From: Oenanthe sinensis
Lineage: Eukaryota; Streptophyta; Magnoliopsida; Apiales; Apiaceae
Direction: 5' to 3'
DNA: 64,000 nt
Assembly (NCBI GenBank): GCA_028671895.1
Contig: JAPMAC010000209.1
Span: forward strand, 20,916,501 to 20,980,500
The stretch's first letter is position 1. Every line of letters begins with the position of its first letter. The notes below the pieces were generated by a model that worked only from the letters and a program-made list of their open reading frames with translations, did no database searches and had not been told where the DNA came from. A program made the translations under genes and the position numbers. Positions 1-11,924 of the stretch are shown one piece after another.

Positions 1-1599
1 TCTTTTGTCTTGACTTTTGTCATAGCCTAGACCAGCAGTTTGACACATGTTTTGATTATTGAAAATTTCTTGAACTTTTCTTCCAGAGTCTGTCCAAACT
101 TTAAACTTAAGCCTTTCTTCTTCTAGTTCTTTCCTAACATAGTCATAGGCTTTCAAAATTTCAGTGTAGTTATGACTATATTTCTCAGAATCCTTTTTGT
201 ATTGTTCCATTAATAATAACTCAGACTCTAAATGACCATTCCTTTTAGTTAAGGTTAAATTTTCTTCTCTCAACCTTTCACTTTCACTAGTGAGAGACCT
301 ACATGTTGTCATTATTTTATTAACCTCACTTTTCACAATCTCTATGCCATCAGAGTCTAAATTAATTAAGGATTCAGGAGTAAAGATTGATACCTGAGTT
401 TTAGGAGATGAGGGTTCTTTGGGAGACTGTGATTTTCTTGAGGAGGATGCCATCAATGCTAGATTTTCATAATCAATTTCATCCTCTGAGCTTGAGTCTG
501 CCCAATCCTTTCCTGTTGATAGAAGTGCTTTTTCTTTTCCTTGACTTTTTGACTTTCTGCATTCACTGGCAAAGTGCCCCAATATTCCACAGTTGAAACA
601 TTTGACCTTTGCTTTGTCAAGTTTGATTATTGTACTCTTGCTCTTCTCAACCTTCTCATCTTCCTTCTTGAATGATGGCCTTTTGCTAAATTTGCCAGTT
701 CTTTTGTTGAATTTCATTCTTTTGAAATTTTTAGCAAACATAGCCATCATTTGACTTAGATCAAACTCTTCATCAGAATCAGAGTATGTGTCAGTAGACT
801 CTGACTCCACAGTAGCTTTACCCTTTTTTCTTGAATCCTTGATTCTTGCTTCTGTGGGTTGTTCCTGTTGTTCTTTCTCAGACTCCATCAAGAGTGCCAC
901 AGATTTTATCTTTACAGACTTCTTATTCTTTCTCTGTTGCATCTCCAAATCATATGTCTTGAGTCTGCCATACAATTCTTCTAGAGTTAGTTCATCCAAA
1001 TCTCTAGCTTCCCTTATGGTTGTAGTCTTATTGTGCCACTCTTCAGGAAGTGCTCTCAGAAACTTGGTGTTTGTATCTTCAGAATCATAAACCTTACCAA
1101 GCATAGCCATTTCATTCAAGAGTTTTGTAAACCTATCATACATCTCAGTGATAGATTCTCCAGATTTTGCTTCAAAGTACTCATACTCTTGAATTAGCAA
1201 AGACCTAGCATTCTTCTTGACATCTTTAGTCCCTTGACAGTGCACCTCAAGTTTTGTCCACATCTCCTTAGCAGTCTTGCATGATATGACACAGTTAGTT
1301 AGAACAGAATCCAAACTGTTAAAGATAATGTTCTTTACTTTTGCCTCCTTAAGGACATTTTCCTTGTCCTCTTTTGTCCATTCAGCCTTTGGTTTCTCAA
1401 CGAGGTGTTCTTCAGTTATTTTGCCTTCCTCGTTGATTTGAGGCACAATTTTTAAGGGCACAAAGGGTCCTTCATTAATCCTGTCAAGATAGTCAGGGTC
1501 TGTTGCTTCCAAATGGTGCAGCATCTTAACCTTCCAGTGGGTGAACTCGTTTCTCTTAAGCATAGGAATCTTAGAATTGCCATCTTTGTTTCCAGACAT
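1..1599 (-). CDS. Element C: copia gag (Sirevirus/SIRE type), 3' end outside window
   Basis: An uninterrupted minus-strand reading frame starts at the ATG at 1599-1597 and runs off the left edge, giving at least 533 codons. The N-terminus (MSGNKDGNSKIPM...) followed by FTHWKVKM and a region matching the UBN2-type copia gag fold is typical of capsid proteins. One CCHC zinc knuckle (CFNCGILGHFASEC) lies at about 590-630, after a Lys-rich stretch. Downstream comes a Glu/Lys-rich, probably coiled-coil segment. The protein would coat and package the element's RNA. The start lies just inside the PBS and the 5' LTR, so this is the first gene of a minus-strand element. No stop or frameshift was seen, so C may be young. 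Pol is outside the window. Confidence 0.88.
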   Translation of the reverse strand, partial: MSGNKDGNSKIPMLKRNEFTHWKVKMLHHLEATDPDYLDRINEGPFVPLKIVPQINEEGKITEEHLVEKPKAEWTKEDKENVLKEAKVKNIIFNSLDSVLTNCVISCKTAKEMWTKLEVHCQGTKDVKKNARSLLIQEYEYFEAKSGESITEMYDRFTKLLNEMAMLGKVYDSEDTNTKFLRALPEEWHNKTTTIREARDLDELTLEELYGRLKTYDLEMQQRKNKKSVKIKSVALLMESEKEQQEQPTEARIKDSRKKGKATVESESTDTYSDSDEEFDLSQMMAMFAKNFKRMKFNKRTGKFSKRPSFKKEDEKVEKSKSTIIKLDKAKVKCFNCGILGHFASECRKSKSQGKEKALLSTGKDWADSSSEDEIDYENLALMASSSRKSQSPKEPSSPKTQVSIFTPESLINLDSDGIEIVKSEVNKIMTTCRSLTSESERLREENLTLTKRNGHLESELLLMEQYKKDSEKYSHNYTEILKAYDYVRKELEEERLKFKVWTDSGRKVQEIFNNQNMCQTAGLGYDKSQDKR

Positions 1600-1622
1600 C
1601 TTTGATGGATTTTAAACGTTAG

Positions 1623-1634
1623 GCTCTGATACCA
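1623..1634 (-). promoter_or_regulatory. Element C primer-binding site
   Basis: Read on the minus strand this is TGGTATCAGAGC, complementary to the 3' end of plant initiator tRNA-Met, two bases from the LTR end at 1637. It fixes the orientation of element C: the LTR at 1637-2341 is the 5' LTR. Confidence 0.9.
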
Positions 1635-1636
1635 AT

Positions 1637-2341
1637 TGTTTTCCCAGTCGTATAAGTAGAAGGGGGGGTTGAATACTTGTATGTCTTTTCTGCCTAATTT
1701 AAAATCAAATTAAGAACAACTCAAACACAAAAATATGAATAAGTATTATTTTTTATTATTGATTTGTGAATACAAAACTCTCCTAGGGTGTACACAAACC
1801 CTAGCAGCTTCTCTGTGTTTATCACAGCAACTCTCTCTATCTCTATGCTCTCACAAAATTTCACTCAGACAATTATGCTTCGACTTCCACACCTTTACAA
1901 TTAGGTTACATAGAGTTTATATAGAGAGCTGCCTATCAACTAATAACAGAAAGTAAAATTACAATAGGAATAAAATCCCTAATTATTAGTTGAAAGTTTC
2001 CTTCTAGAATTTTCTTTCTTTCCCATAGCATATCTGCAATATATTTATCTTGATCTTCGAAGACTTTCCATTCCTGTGATCTTCAGACTCTGATCACATG
2101 TAGACTCTGATAGATCATAGACTCTGATAGTCTATAGACTCCGATCACCTTCCAGACTCTGATCTTCATGCAGACTCTGGTTTCACTTTCTACAGAAATT
2201 CTTCTAAGTACAAATAACATGAATATTGACTATCTAGACTCTGATTATACATTTCAGAGACTAGAAAGACTTATTATAGATAAACTAATCTAGACCCTGT
2301 TCTAGTATTTTGTACATCATCAAATTAATATATTCCTAACA
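1637..2341 (-). repeat. Element C 5' LTR
   Basis: On the minus strand the segment runs TGTTAGGAAT... to ...GGGAAAACA, about 705 bp, next to the PBS. A poly-G stretch (poly-C on the minus strand, about 1662-1668) near the 3' end and a TATATAAA-like box (minus, about 1914-1923) fit a Sirevirus-type LTR. To the right, sequence of element A's LTR resumes directly at 2342. The partner LTR lies outside the window, so the boundaries and TSD cannot be confirmed. Confidence 0.8.
2085..2246. repeat. Periodic AGACTCTGAT motif array in element C LTR
   Basis: The core AGACTC(T/C)G begins at 2085, 2102, 2120, 2136, 2153 and 2172, at spacings of 16-19 bp, with a further copy at 2236. The intervening bases contain GATC and CTATAG-type short palindromes. 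It lies in the U3 part of the LTR, upstream of the probable TATA box on the minus strand. A regulatory or silencing-target role is inferred only. Confidence 0.75.
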
Positions 2342-2650
2342 ATACGAATATTCTTATCTCAGAATATAAGTTAGTTTATGCCTCTATTTATTTCAAACAA
2401 GAAGATATTCTTTTATGTCTAATAATATTGACTTATACGAATTTTATCTCAACTCAAAAATAAAATGAGTTAATTTATATCTCTATACGAGACTTATACA
2501 AATCAGTTGTAACTCGGAATAGGAGCTAGTTTTAATTACAAAAATTCAATAAGGAGTCCTTTTGTTTATGTCATATCTCGACTTATACAAATTGGTCTCA
2601 ACTCGGAATTTAAGTAACTTGGAGTCGTTATTAATCCCGGAAAGGTAAAC
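2342..2650. repeat. Degenerate ~93-bp tandem repeats, left copy
   Basis: Monomers are marked by CTCGG/CTCAG/CTCAA at 2358, 2453, 2513 and 2602. One monomer is about 30 bp short. Each carries variants of AAGTTAGTTT, TTGTTTATRTC and ACTTATACAAATT. The same array continues through six monomers at 60736-61198 on the other side of the window. Confidence 0.7.
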
Positions 2651-4220
2651 CAAAGATATTAATAACTAATTTAGGAGAGTGAGAGATAGATGAAAAGAAA
2701 CTCCCCTAAATATAAATACAACTTATATATACTTCAAGAAAATAAACTGTTAAACCTCGTGTATATATAATTCGTAAACAAGGCTAACTATATATTATAT
2801 CTAAAAATTGAACCAAGAAAGTATATATATAATATATAGGAGCCGAATTATATATATATATAATAGACAAGAAATAACTATCTTATGACCCTTGTGCTCT
2901 ATAGTGAGAGACAAAATATTTCTTTCAAAATTAAGGGATAAGAGTTAGGTTCGGGTTCGAAAGTTCATATATGTATACAAAAATCAAGCAAGCATGATAC
3001 ACACACTACTAAACACGAACCAAGGTACTTATATATATATATATATATATAATTATATAACTAACTTGTAACCCTTGAGATCTAGAGAGAAATCAAGAGA
3101 AAGAGCTAGTTTAGAAGCCAAAACACACAAAAAGGAGTCACCGGAAAAAGTCATCAAAAAATTGTCGGAATATGAAATTTTGGTATAACTTTGGGGGCAA
3201 CAAGACAATTATAAGGGCTGTTAAAATATGGTCTTTGGGTAGCCTAAAAGTACATGTATGGTTATTGTGTAATTTATGCAAGTAAATGGGTTAATAAGCC
3301 TTAAATGTGAAAGATCTATGAAGGAACAAGGATTAAAATTCAAGAACACTTGGAGATGAAAATTTTCTGGAGTTGAGAGATTCTTAGGAGAGAAAATTGC
3401 AGCATTTACTTGACACAAAATGGTGGTGGGATGAGGCTTTATTTATAGGAAAAAATTAGGGTTTTCAGACGTGCTTTAGGGGACAAGGTTTCCTTTAATC
3501 GAGGGAAGGTACAATAATTCAAAATATTGTTTCCCCAACTGTACTGGTGCCCATGTGACTCTTGAAAAGTGTGCAAACCTCATTTAGTAAATTATTAAAG
3601 TTAATAAATACGTACTGGAATGATACGTTGGTAAATATGATATTTTTCGAAATAAACTCCAAAAATTATGAAAATTTGGGAACCATCTGGAAATAATTCT
3701 AATAGGTCATGGTCAAAATCCTAATCAATTTGGAGTTGACCTTCATTGACTTTTACGTGATTGAACAATCAATTATGTATCGATATTACTGTCTAAATAT
3801 ATCTTGGCAGGACTTTGTTAAAGATAAATTGAACAAATATATCTAGAAAATATATTAAAAATATATTTCCTTTAAAACATTTAAAACAAACACACGTTTG
3901 AAATAACAACATATTTTATGTCTCCTAAAAGCAGTGTTAAAATACTGTATTTGTTCATCTAAAATCTTTGTCTCAAAATATAACATATATAAATTAGATT
4001 TGATTTTATAATTATATTGATAAATTCCATCTAATTATATGTAGAGAAAAATCATTTTGACTCATTTATAAAAGCAGTTTGACTTTCTTCTCCATGATTG
4101 TCACTTCGAACGACCTATGGAGGATTACAATATTAATTAATAACTTCATAACCCTAATTTAATTTACACTTATCGATAAGAGAAATTAATCAAAACCTAA
4201 TCCATAGACTGTATCTCATA
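2342..4220 (-). repeat. Element A: 3' LTR fragment (AT-rich)
   Basis: About 1.9 kb with no supportable gene. The part from 2342 to about 2650 is strongly similar, in the same orientation, to 60911-61258 (both contain CTCGGAATA-type monomers and end in GATATTAAT). The right end is placed at 4220 because on the minus strand a PPT-like run (AAAAAAGGGAAGAT) lies just before it. I interpret it as the part of element A's 3' LTR not removed to the left by element C. An (AT)n run is at about 3030-3051. The full LTR would be about 3.5 kb, which is long for copia, so this remains an inference. Confidence 0.55.
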
Positions 4221-4250
4221 ATCTTCCCTTTTTTGATATTTTGTCAAAAT
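4221..4250 (-). promoter_or_regulatory. Element A polypurine tract region
   Basis: On the minus strand, ATATCAAAAAAGGGAAGAT precedes the proposed LTR start. A purine run with an upstream TTTGACAAAATATCAAA half-palindrome resembles the 3' end of Sirevirus internal regions. It would prime plus-strand DNA synthesis. The run is shorter in G than the intact PPT of element B (AGGGGGAGAT), consistent with decay. Confidence 0.5.
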
Positions 4251-5272
4251 ATTCTAGTGTAAAATATGTGTGTGACTGCCTAAGTTTCACCTACGTGTAT
4301 GCAACTATCTAATTTATGCATTTTTAGATTATTAAAGTCTAATTGACACTTCCCCTACAATGTTGAATTTTGTTTTTCAATTTTAATGTATAGTGGATAG
4401 ACATACAAATATTATAGAGCAGTTAGGGTGCACATAAAAAATTGAGTATATATCCTTTGATAAGTTAGCACTTATCATTATTCAGTTTCAACTTATATAT
4501 TCTATTTTCCATAATTTTTCCATGTGATTTCCATGTTTTGATAAGAACGAAAAATTCTGTATCAATTTCCATTTCTATATAAGCTACAAAATATTAGTAA
4601 TATGATAATTCTATCTAAAATAAAAATTCTAGTTTTATAAGATTCTCTTTCCATCAATTTAAATCTCCTGGAACCAATGATCTCTCAAAACCTTCCATTC
4701 AAATGTGTTAGTAAAGGAACACAAGTAAACAAATTATGCAGTAGATTTATAGTGCAAGAGAATAGGATACATGATGACAATTTCATTCATTAAAACAACT
4801 ACATTACAGACTTTTCACAAGACTTAACCAAAAGTGGAGTATTTCTAACATGACCCTAGAACAAAAGCTTTTCTAGGTCATCTCACATACTCTCCAACTG
4901 TAGCAGGCAAAGCAAAGGACAAACAGATGTAGCCACTAGTAGAGCTTAGCCATACATAATGTAATCAACATTCAACAGATGATTACCGAAAACAAGTACA
5001 AAGCACTAGCCAAACAGACCAAGTAAGGGACTTAACACATACACAGATCGACATGTAGACAAATAGAACCAACTATCATAGAAACAACCACTTGATTACC
5101 ACACAGATTCACTCCTCTAACTAGAAATCAGTACCCAGAAAAGAAACATATCAAATCCAGAGGTTTCAAGAACTGAATGATTCATAACATCAGTTTCCAT
5201 ATCACTTATCCCATTCCCATTCATTGGCCCATCATCAACAGCCAATGCCCTATCAGGTTCACATACAATACC
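4251..5272 (-). other. Element A region between third ORF and PPT, decayed
   Basis: AT-rich, with no reading frame longer than a few dozen codons on either strand. It probably holds the eroded C-terminal part and 3' untranslated region of A's third ORF, because frame fragments point toward it from 5273. Nothing else could be supported. Confidence 0.4.
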
Positions 5273-6496
5273 TTATATTAGGGGCAGAAATGGAATATCT
5301 ACCAGCCCAAGTTGCACATTTATCATCTGTGTTAACCCTTCTTCAATTCTTCCAGCCCTAGATATAGAATTACTAAATATACTGATCAACACCCGAACCT
5401 TGCCATCATTTATCTCAAAATTTTCAGACAGAGCCTTGAGATGCTCTTGAAGCAACTTCACCAATTTTTCAAGTTTATCATGGCTCTTTTCAAGTTGAGC
5501 CATCTTGGTTTCAATGTCACAAGATAAACTAGGATTAACAGGTGTATGAATAGGGTTGATGGGGGGGTGGGTAGGAAGGGTGTTGTCATCCTTTTCAAGA
5601 TTGATGATCAAGGGTGGAGGGGGTCCAGAAAATCCAGGTAAGGGTATGACATTCCTCACAGCTCTATCAGAGATAGTTGAGGCCACTTGAAAGAAAGAAA
5701 TTTAGTTAGTGTTTAATTTTAAGTACTCAAAAACCTTTATGAGAAGTAACCCATAGAGCATGTACCCATTCTTATAACCATTTATCACCTGCAACAATAT
5801 CACATATGACAAATTGATGTTGAATAGCAAGCTTATACATAAGCTTTATCTCAGGTAAAGGTAAGTAGCTTGTCAGATGAGGTGTTAAGTTATATACTAC
5901 CCCTCATAATGAGTGCAAGGTTTTGAAACACAGGAGAGAAATGCTCATAAGATATCCTTTTGTCTTCAACAAAGAGATTGTGAGGCATTTCAACCTCACA
6001 AAAGACAGAGAGGTAGAGCTTAAGCTCTCTTTTGTTGAATAAAAACTCTTTAGTGATATCTATATTGGCTAGGTTAAGCATTTAAGGCTCAATTTCAAGG
6101 CCTTACATAACTCTATATGATCAAGTAACAGGGTCTTGTTATTAACAACAGAAGTGATGAAAAGAGTATCATAAACCCCATTTCTTACCTCCATGTTATT
6201 GTAGAATTATTTCACCATGTTTGGAAACACTTTTCAATTGAGATAGTAAAGGATCGATTCTTAATTGGCCTTAGCAAATATCTGATAGAGCTCAGTTCTT
6301 TTATCTAGATGGATGAGGCAACCTGGTTGCATTTTATATTTGACAGACCTAGGTTTGAGTAGAGATAGCTAGGGACTGGATTTGGTTGTTTTCTTGGTTT
6401 CTTCCTATTTTTATTTTTAGAGGAGGAAGGGACTGTGGTGGTATCAACATGACCAAGACACAAAATAGTGTTAACTAAATCACTAGCATGCTCCAT
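5273..6496 (-). pseudogene. Element A third ORF (env-like position), pseudogene
   Basis: Minus-strand fragments of one degraded protein. 6496-6305 begins MEHASDLVNTIL and carries a Lys/Arg/Pro basic patch. 6081-5890 carries LYLSVFCEVEMP and HFSPVFQNLALIM. 5686-5273 is Pro-rich, then has a coiled-coil-like stretch (KMAQLEKSHDKLEKLVKLL). Stops and frameshifts separate them. The order (N-terminal globular part, Pro-rich linker, coiled coil) and the position between RNase H and the PPT match the extra ORF of env-bearing Sireviruses. I see no clear signal peptide or membrane anchor. Function is unknown. Linkage to element A is inferred from gene order, because the Tekay insertion separates it from pol. 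Confidence 0.55.
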
Positions 6497-7480
6497 GATG
6501 AATGAACACACAAGTGCAATATATGCATGGAGTAAATGCAAATAAGAGAAGTAATGAAAAAAGGAACAAATGTTTTAAAGAACAAAAGGCACAAGGAATG
6601 AATGCAAGGAGTGTGTACAAGGTTCATGTAACAAGTAGTAGATATAAATATACATACACAATTTGCAGGATTAAATAATTTCCAAAAATGAAAATTCATA
6701 AAGTTTGCAATCTAGCATGTACACCTAGTTCTGTAGCAAGTATCAAGTAATAAGCATGCTAAGACCTGTATATGGCAAATAACAGACATGTGGCACTCTA
6801 AATTATATAAAACTGATAGTGTTGTAGGGAATTTAACAGCTTGTTCATTAAAGTACATAAATAGCAGGCAAGGAAATTGATAGAAATTAAGCAGTCAATC
6901 CAAACAGTACCATAAACAGTGACAGATAAATCAAAGTATAATAGTCTGCACACTTATATAACATGCTCATTTAATGAACCGCAGCCTCTCTTATCACCCA
7001 CTATAAATAACTAACAATTCAAATCTAGCAACCAATGAAATTGCAATAGGCTCTGTAACTTATATCATATTAAATAATAAAGTAATCAAGTTAGCACGTA
7101 ACACAAATTGTGCAGGGTAAGCATGCAAAAGGACTAGTGTACCACCTTAATTTATCACAGGAAATAGGGACATGTGCTTATAATACATACTGTAATGGAT
7201 TAGTGTCTATGAAAATTCTGACAAACTAAAAGAACTCATTCATACAAGCTAATATTAGTTTTATCAGTATGCATGTTTTACCAAATTTAAGCAAGTAACA
7301 AGTCAAAAGAATGAGGGTTTTGAAGAGAAATTTAAGGTTTTCTAAATTTATTAATTAGTAAAATTTCAAATCTATCAACCAGAAATTCATGACAGGCCAC
7401 AAGCTTCTAAGCATATAATTAAACATTTAGAACGCACTAACTTGGCAAAAAAAAAACCACCACAAGTATATTTGAGCATA
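6497..7480 (-). other. Element A spacer (RNase H to third ORF), left half
   Basis: About 1 kb of AT-rich sequence with no supportable ORF. It joins 30538 once the Tekay insertion is removed. The short frames here (for example 6475-6699) are Phe/Cys/Ile-rich and look random. Confidence 0.5.
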
Positions 7481-8304
7481 TGAGTTGTGACGCCCTCCCG
7501 ATCCGGGGTCTAGATCGGGGAGTCACTACCACTCTATATGCATGCACCCTAAATAACAATAACAGAAAATACGCATAAATATGACCCCGACTACTAGCCT
7601 GGACCTTTCAAGGTAATGGTATGAAACAAGCACACAACTACATTCATTTATATTTACCTTTACAGTAACAAAATAATATTATTACAACTCCTGCAACATC
7701 TCAAAATCTAATAACAAAATACAAGACTAAACAAAGTCTTTTCCTTCCAACTCTGCCTCGCTCCTACCTGTTCAATCTCAGCCAGCCTAGCATAGTTCAT
7801 GAAAGACATGTTCTTCCTGGCAGTCTGCTTAATACGGACCATGATTCTCAAAAGCTGTAGATGTTAGAAAATAAAAGAATGAGCTACAAAAGCTCAGCAA
7901 GTAACCATATAGGTTAAAAACAGTTCTACAGGCTTGTATATGATTTAAAAAGTCTTTTCTCAAAACCATGCTTTAAAATCATTGCTGGACCTCATTGTCC
8001 CATAATTGTATTCAAAATTCTAGTCAGGGTATGCATTACTCGCAAAACTTTCTTTTATAAAACCACTGGCAGGGTTAAATAATTTTAATAACTGGTACAT
8101 GGTATTTAAGAAACTGGAAAGTAATAATCATTTTCAAGTATAAGAGTAATCTGCAGGGTTAGATGGATAACCGGAAGTAATGTATAACAATTGAAACAAA
8201 GTCAAATCAAAGTATATCTGACAGTTGAAGCTGTATATGGTAGGTTATAACAAGACATTTCAATTTTTATTATTGATCATTTCGAAGATCATTTGTATAA
8301 AACT

Positions 8305-8408
8305 GTCCTTTCATTAGGACTGATTCTTTCAAAACATTTTATAAAATTGTCCTCTCATTAGGACCTTGCTTTTCAAATCATTTATAAAAACTGTCCTCTC
8401 ATTAGGAC
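8305..8408. repeat. Three 44-bp repeats with GTCCT...AGGAC hairpins in Tekay LTR
   Basis: GTCCTTTCATTAGGAC or GTCCTCTCATTAGGAC begins at 8305, 8349 and 8393, exactly 44 bp apart. Each can fold as a 5-bp stem (GTCCT/AGGAC) with a 6-base loop and is preceded by ATAAAAyTGT. The other LTR has the same array near 26832-26935. Function unknown. Confidence 0.8.
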
Positions 8409-10959
8409 CTTTACTGATTAGAAACAAATCATTTTGATTGGAGTTTTCTCACAACGACAGACAATACGGGTGATCAGCCACGTAAAGTCCCCATAACGGA
8501 CTAAAGTCCCTCTGGACATAAAGATTACTCATAAAGGCACTTATTGCCATTGGCCTTGGGCTATCTCATTATAGCCATTGACTATCTCATTATAGTCTTC
8601 ACATAAAAAGTGCTGGACCGGCGTCACTCGGCCTCTTACGCCTCCAACCTATAGGAATCCGCAGAAACCATTTTGATCGGAATTCCTATAATAACCAAAA
8701 CCTTTCTTTTTAAAGTTACCAAATCATTTGATGAAAAAGACTTCTTGAAAGTCGGATTTCATATTTAAATCCACTTTAAAGATCATTAGACAGAGGTAAA
8801 TTTTATTCCAGGATAAATCTCAAAACACGTCTTTGTTGTAATAAAGTAGGCAGAAATCTTGAACTAGGGACCACAACCAAGCTATAGTAGTAAAGTCAGA
8901 TTGCAGGGTCAATTCACAGGTATAACAAGAAGTTTTAAAAACAGTTGTAAGGCATTTAATTGTAACAGTAGTTAGGCAATAGCAACAGGGTAAGTTCAGA
9001 ATTAAAGTTCAAGTAAACATTACTAAGGGAATGGTGAAAACATAAGTCATAATTCAAGGTTACTGGTTTAAGATTTTTAAAACTAGTTTATAAGCTGTCA
9101 GTAGCAGTTCAGGGATTGAAAAGTTTAAAGTGCAATTAAAAAATGGTACGAGGTTGCAGTTTAAGTAAAGTAATTAAAGTAAGGCAGACTGTAACTTAAA
9201 ACGGTTGAAATAAGATAACATAGTTGCAGGGTCTTAAAACAGTTTATAAAACAGTTCACTATACAGTTTATAAAACAGTGCTTAAGTTAAAAGAGATTAG
9301 GCAGTAGTTACTTGCCTTAAAAAGGAATGCTACAGCTGCTGAACAGGTAGATCTCCTACACCAATACTAATTCTCTACTTTAGCTTTTCCTTTGTCTTTC
9401 ACCTCAATGTCCTTCGTAGCTACACATAAATAGTACTATATCAGTATCTTATACACTCTCGACGTTCTTTTTAACGTCTAACTATTCTACCATTTCGTTA
9501 ATGTAACCCCTTAACACATATGCACACTCAGTAACTATATACATGCTTAATCAAGTATATACACTGCTAGGCACTTAGCAAATAGACAATCATATTATCT
9601 ACAGTATTCCTGACTGATAGCCTTTCCTATACAGAAGTGGTGTGCCAATAATGTTTTTATAAAAGTCAGTTTAGTTTTAGAAAATTTTGGCAGCACCTCC
9701 TCTGTAATTGGAGCTATCCGTCGGAATACAACCGACACAATCAAGTAATCAAGCATGCAAGCATCTATGAGCTCATTGCATACAAATCATGACATTAGTT
9801 ACAAATAGCCTTTACACTACAATGTATCTCAATTAAGTTACTCTAACATGCAATATCACATATGGACATAAGTTAACATCTTATTGCTTTGGCATCCAAT
9901 TCATAATAATACTTGATCAACAACTTAATTACTAACAATTGTATTTCTAGAAGACATTGCATTGACCCAAGTAGTTAATCATTACACTTAACTTCCTAAC
10001 ACATACTCAAGTACTTACATATATTTAGATTTAAGAATGTATAGAAACATTGAACTTGAGTAGCATTAAATTGAATTATCATACACATATCAATTTATAT
10101 ACCACGCAGTTAAACTTAGCAATCGTATCAACTTAACTAATTTACATGTACCAACTTATCATTGAACTAAACTAGGCATATATATATACTTTCGAAAATT
10201 AATACATTGTATTACTATAGTTCGAAATTCTCATTTAACTAGGCAACTTGATTTTTAAATATACACAGAAAGCATTTGAGTAGCACATAGCAATTAACAA
10301 TCAACCCTACTCAAATGAAATCCATATACTAGCTAATATATCTTGCAAATTCCGAATAACATAATTCACCACATTCGAAAATTATCAACTAATTTAGTTA
10401 CTAGTACGGCAAATAATATATCAACATTATTATAACCAATATGCTATTAAACACAACCGAGGCCAAATTTCCAAACGGAATTTAGAAAACATGGCCGGAA
10501 AAATCAAAACCTTAACATGCAAAGTTAATCAGTTCCATAATTAGTCCCATAGCATCAAAATCTTCTTTATTTACACCATCCACAACTCTAACATAGATGA
10601 CAGCATATAATCGAGCACATAGGTTCAAGTACTAATCGGGAATTATGAAATCATGGTCGGAAAACAACAAAAGTCGACATGCATGAGTCTTATGCTGTAT
10701 AATCCTACTCGGCTCAACATCTAGCATGATAAACAAATAGAAATGAAGCTAAACCACGCCACCAGTCGCCGACTCGCCGGAGCTCATCGTCGGCGACGGC
10801 AGTTTGGATGATCAAGACACGATCGTGGGTTCTTTGTATCCAACTGCTCCCACTTTGCAACCACAGCCAAATGTATATGCTATAAACACAACTATAAAAA
10901 TTAATTAGCTTGCATGCAGACATAGATTAGGCTACCATTTCATATACACACACGGCACA

Positions 10960-10961
<2 letters not shown>

Positions 10962-10995
<34 letters not shown>
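10962..10995. repeat. (AT)17 microsatellite in Tekay 3' LTR
   Basis: A perfect AT run of 34 bp. The matching position in the other LTR (29489-29646) has 158 bp. The two LTRs start identical at insertion, so the tract lengths diverged afterwards. Confidence 0.95.
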
Positions 10996-10997
<2 letters not shown>

Positions 10998-11881
10998 AGA
11001 CTAGCAACTAAGATTCAAGTAGTCCAACTAGAATTCTTGCATTAATCGACATCTAACAAGTTTGTTTTATCAAAAATCGAAAGAAGCAAAAGAAATCGCA
11101 TGAGTAGCAATGCAAGAACCTGGAAAACTAGAGTGCAGAGCAAAGAGGGGAAAATGGGGCGGTGGTGGTGTTATAATAGAGTCAGGGGCAAACTAGTAAC
11201 TTCACAATTACTGTTTTCTGAAAGTAAATAATTAATAAATCGAATTTTGATGAAAAAGAGTTATAACAATAAGTTTTATATTTTTAAAATAAAGAACATG
11301 AATTTATAAGCTCACCCATATTTTTAAAATAATTTTCTGATGAATTAATATTTAAATAAAAATCGGGGAAGTTTAGGCACTTTAAATGGAAATAAGAGTA
11401 GAAAAATCCTTAAAATATTTTAGTGCTCAAATAAAATAAATTTTTATTTTTCAAAAGTCTCAGAATATATAAAGAATATTTGGGAAAAGTTTTCATGATT
11501 TTTGGACATTCCAATAATTAAATATGGAATTTAGAAGAGTAATATCTCTAGAATAAAACAGGAATGAAAGATTTATATAAAATCACTGGGACTATAATTA
11601 AATACATCACTATTTTTATAAAGTCTCTAAAATCACATAGAATCTACATATAAAATTTTATAATTATTGGATACACCAATAAATTTATAAAAATCAAACA
11701 GTTACTCAATTAAGCATGGAAAATCAATTAACCACTTAATTAAAACACTTAAGCATAATGCGGTCAAACAGGCAGTCAACTAGACATATAAAAAGATCAT
11801 ATATCACCTCTTGTCACATTGGAACACATAAATACTATAACTCATATTAATCAAATATATATAATTGTCTCGATCGTTACA

Positions 11882-11897
11882 TTCTCCCCCCCCCCTT
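11882..11897 (-). promoter_or_regulatory. Tekay polypurine tract
   Basis: On the minus strand this is AAGGGGGGGGGGAGAA, directly before the LTR start TGTAACGATCG. It is the plus-strand primer site for reverse transcription and confirms that 7486-11881 is the 3' LTR. Confidence 0.9.
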
Positions 11898-11924
11898 AAA
11901 AAGGATTCTGTCCCCAGAATCAGC

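Larger units (their letters stand above)
7486..11881 (-). repeat. Tekay 3' LTR (4396 bp)
   Basis: This pairs with 26013-30532. The 124-bp length difference is fully explained by the (AT)n tract (34 versus 158 bp). By hand I count about 39 substitutions between the two, roughly 0.9 percent, with about half of them in 11200-11881. No protein-coding gene is supportable. The 69-residue minus frame at 10714-10923 is short and unlike any family I know. Confidence 0.95.

Noticed and set aside
1..1600. Plus-strand ORFs at 408-596 and 788-1090
   Set aside because: Shadows of the long open minus-strand gag of element C.
10714..10923. 69-residue minus ORF in the Tekay LTR (also 29241-29450)
   Set aside because: Conserved only through LTR identity; short and with no domain.
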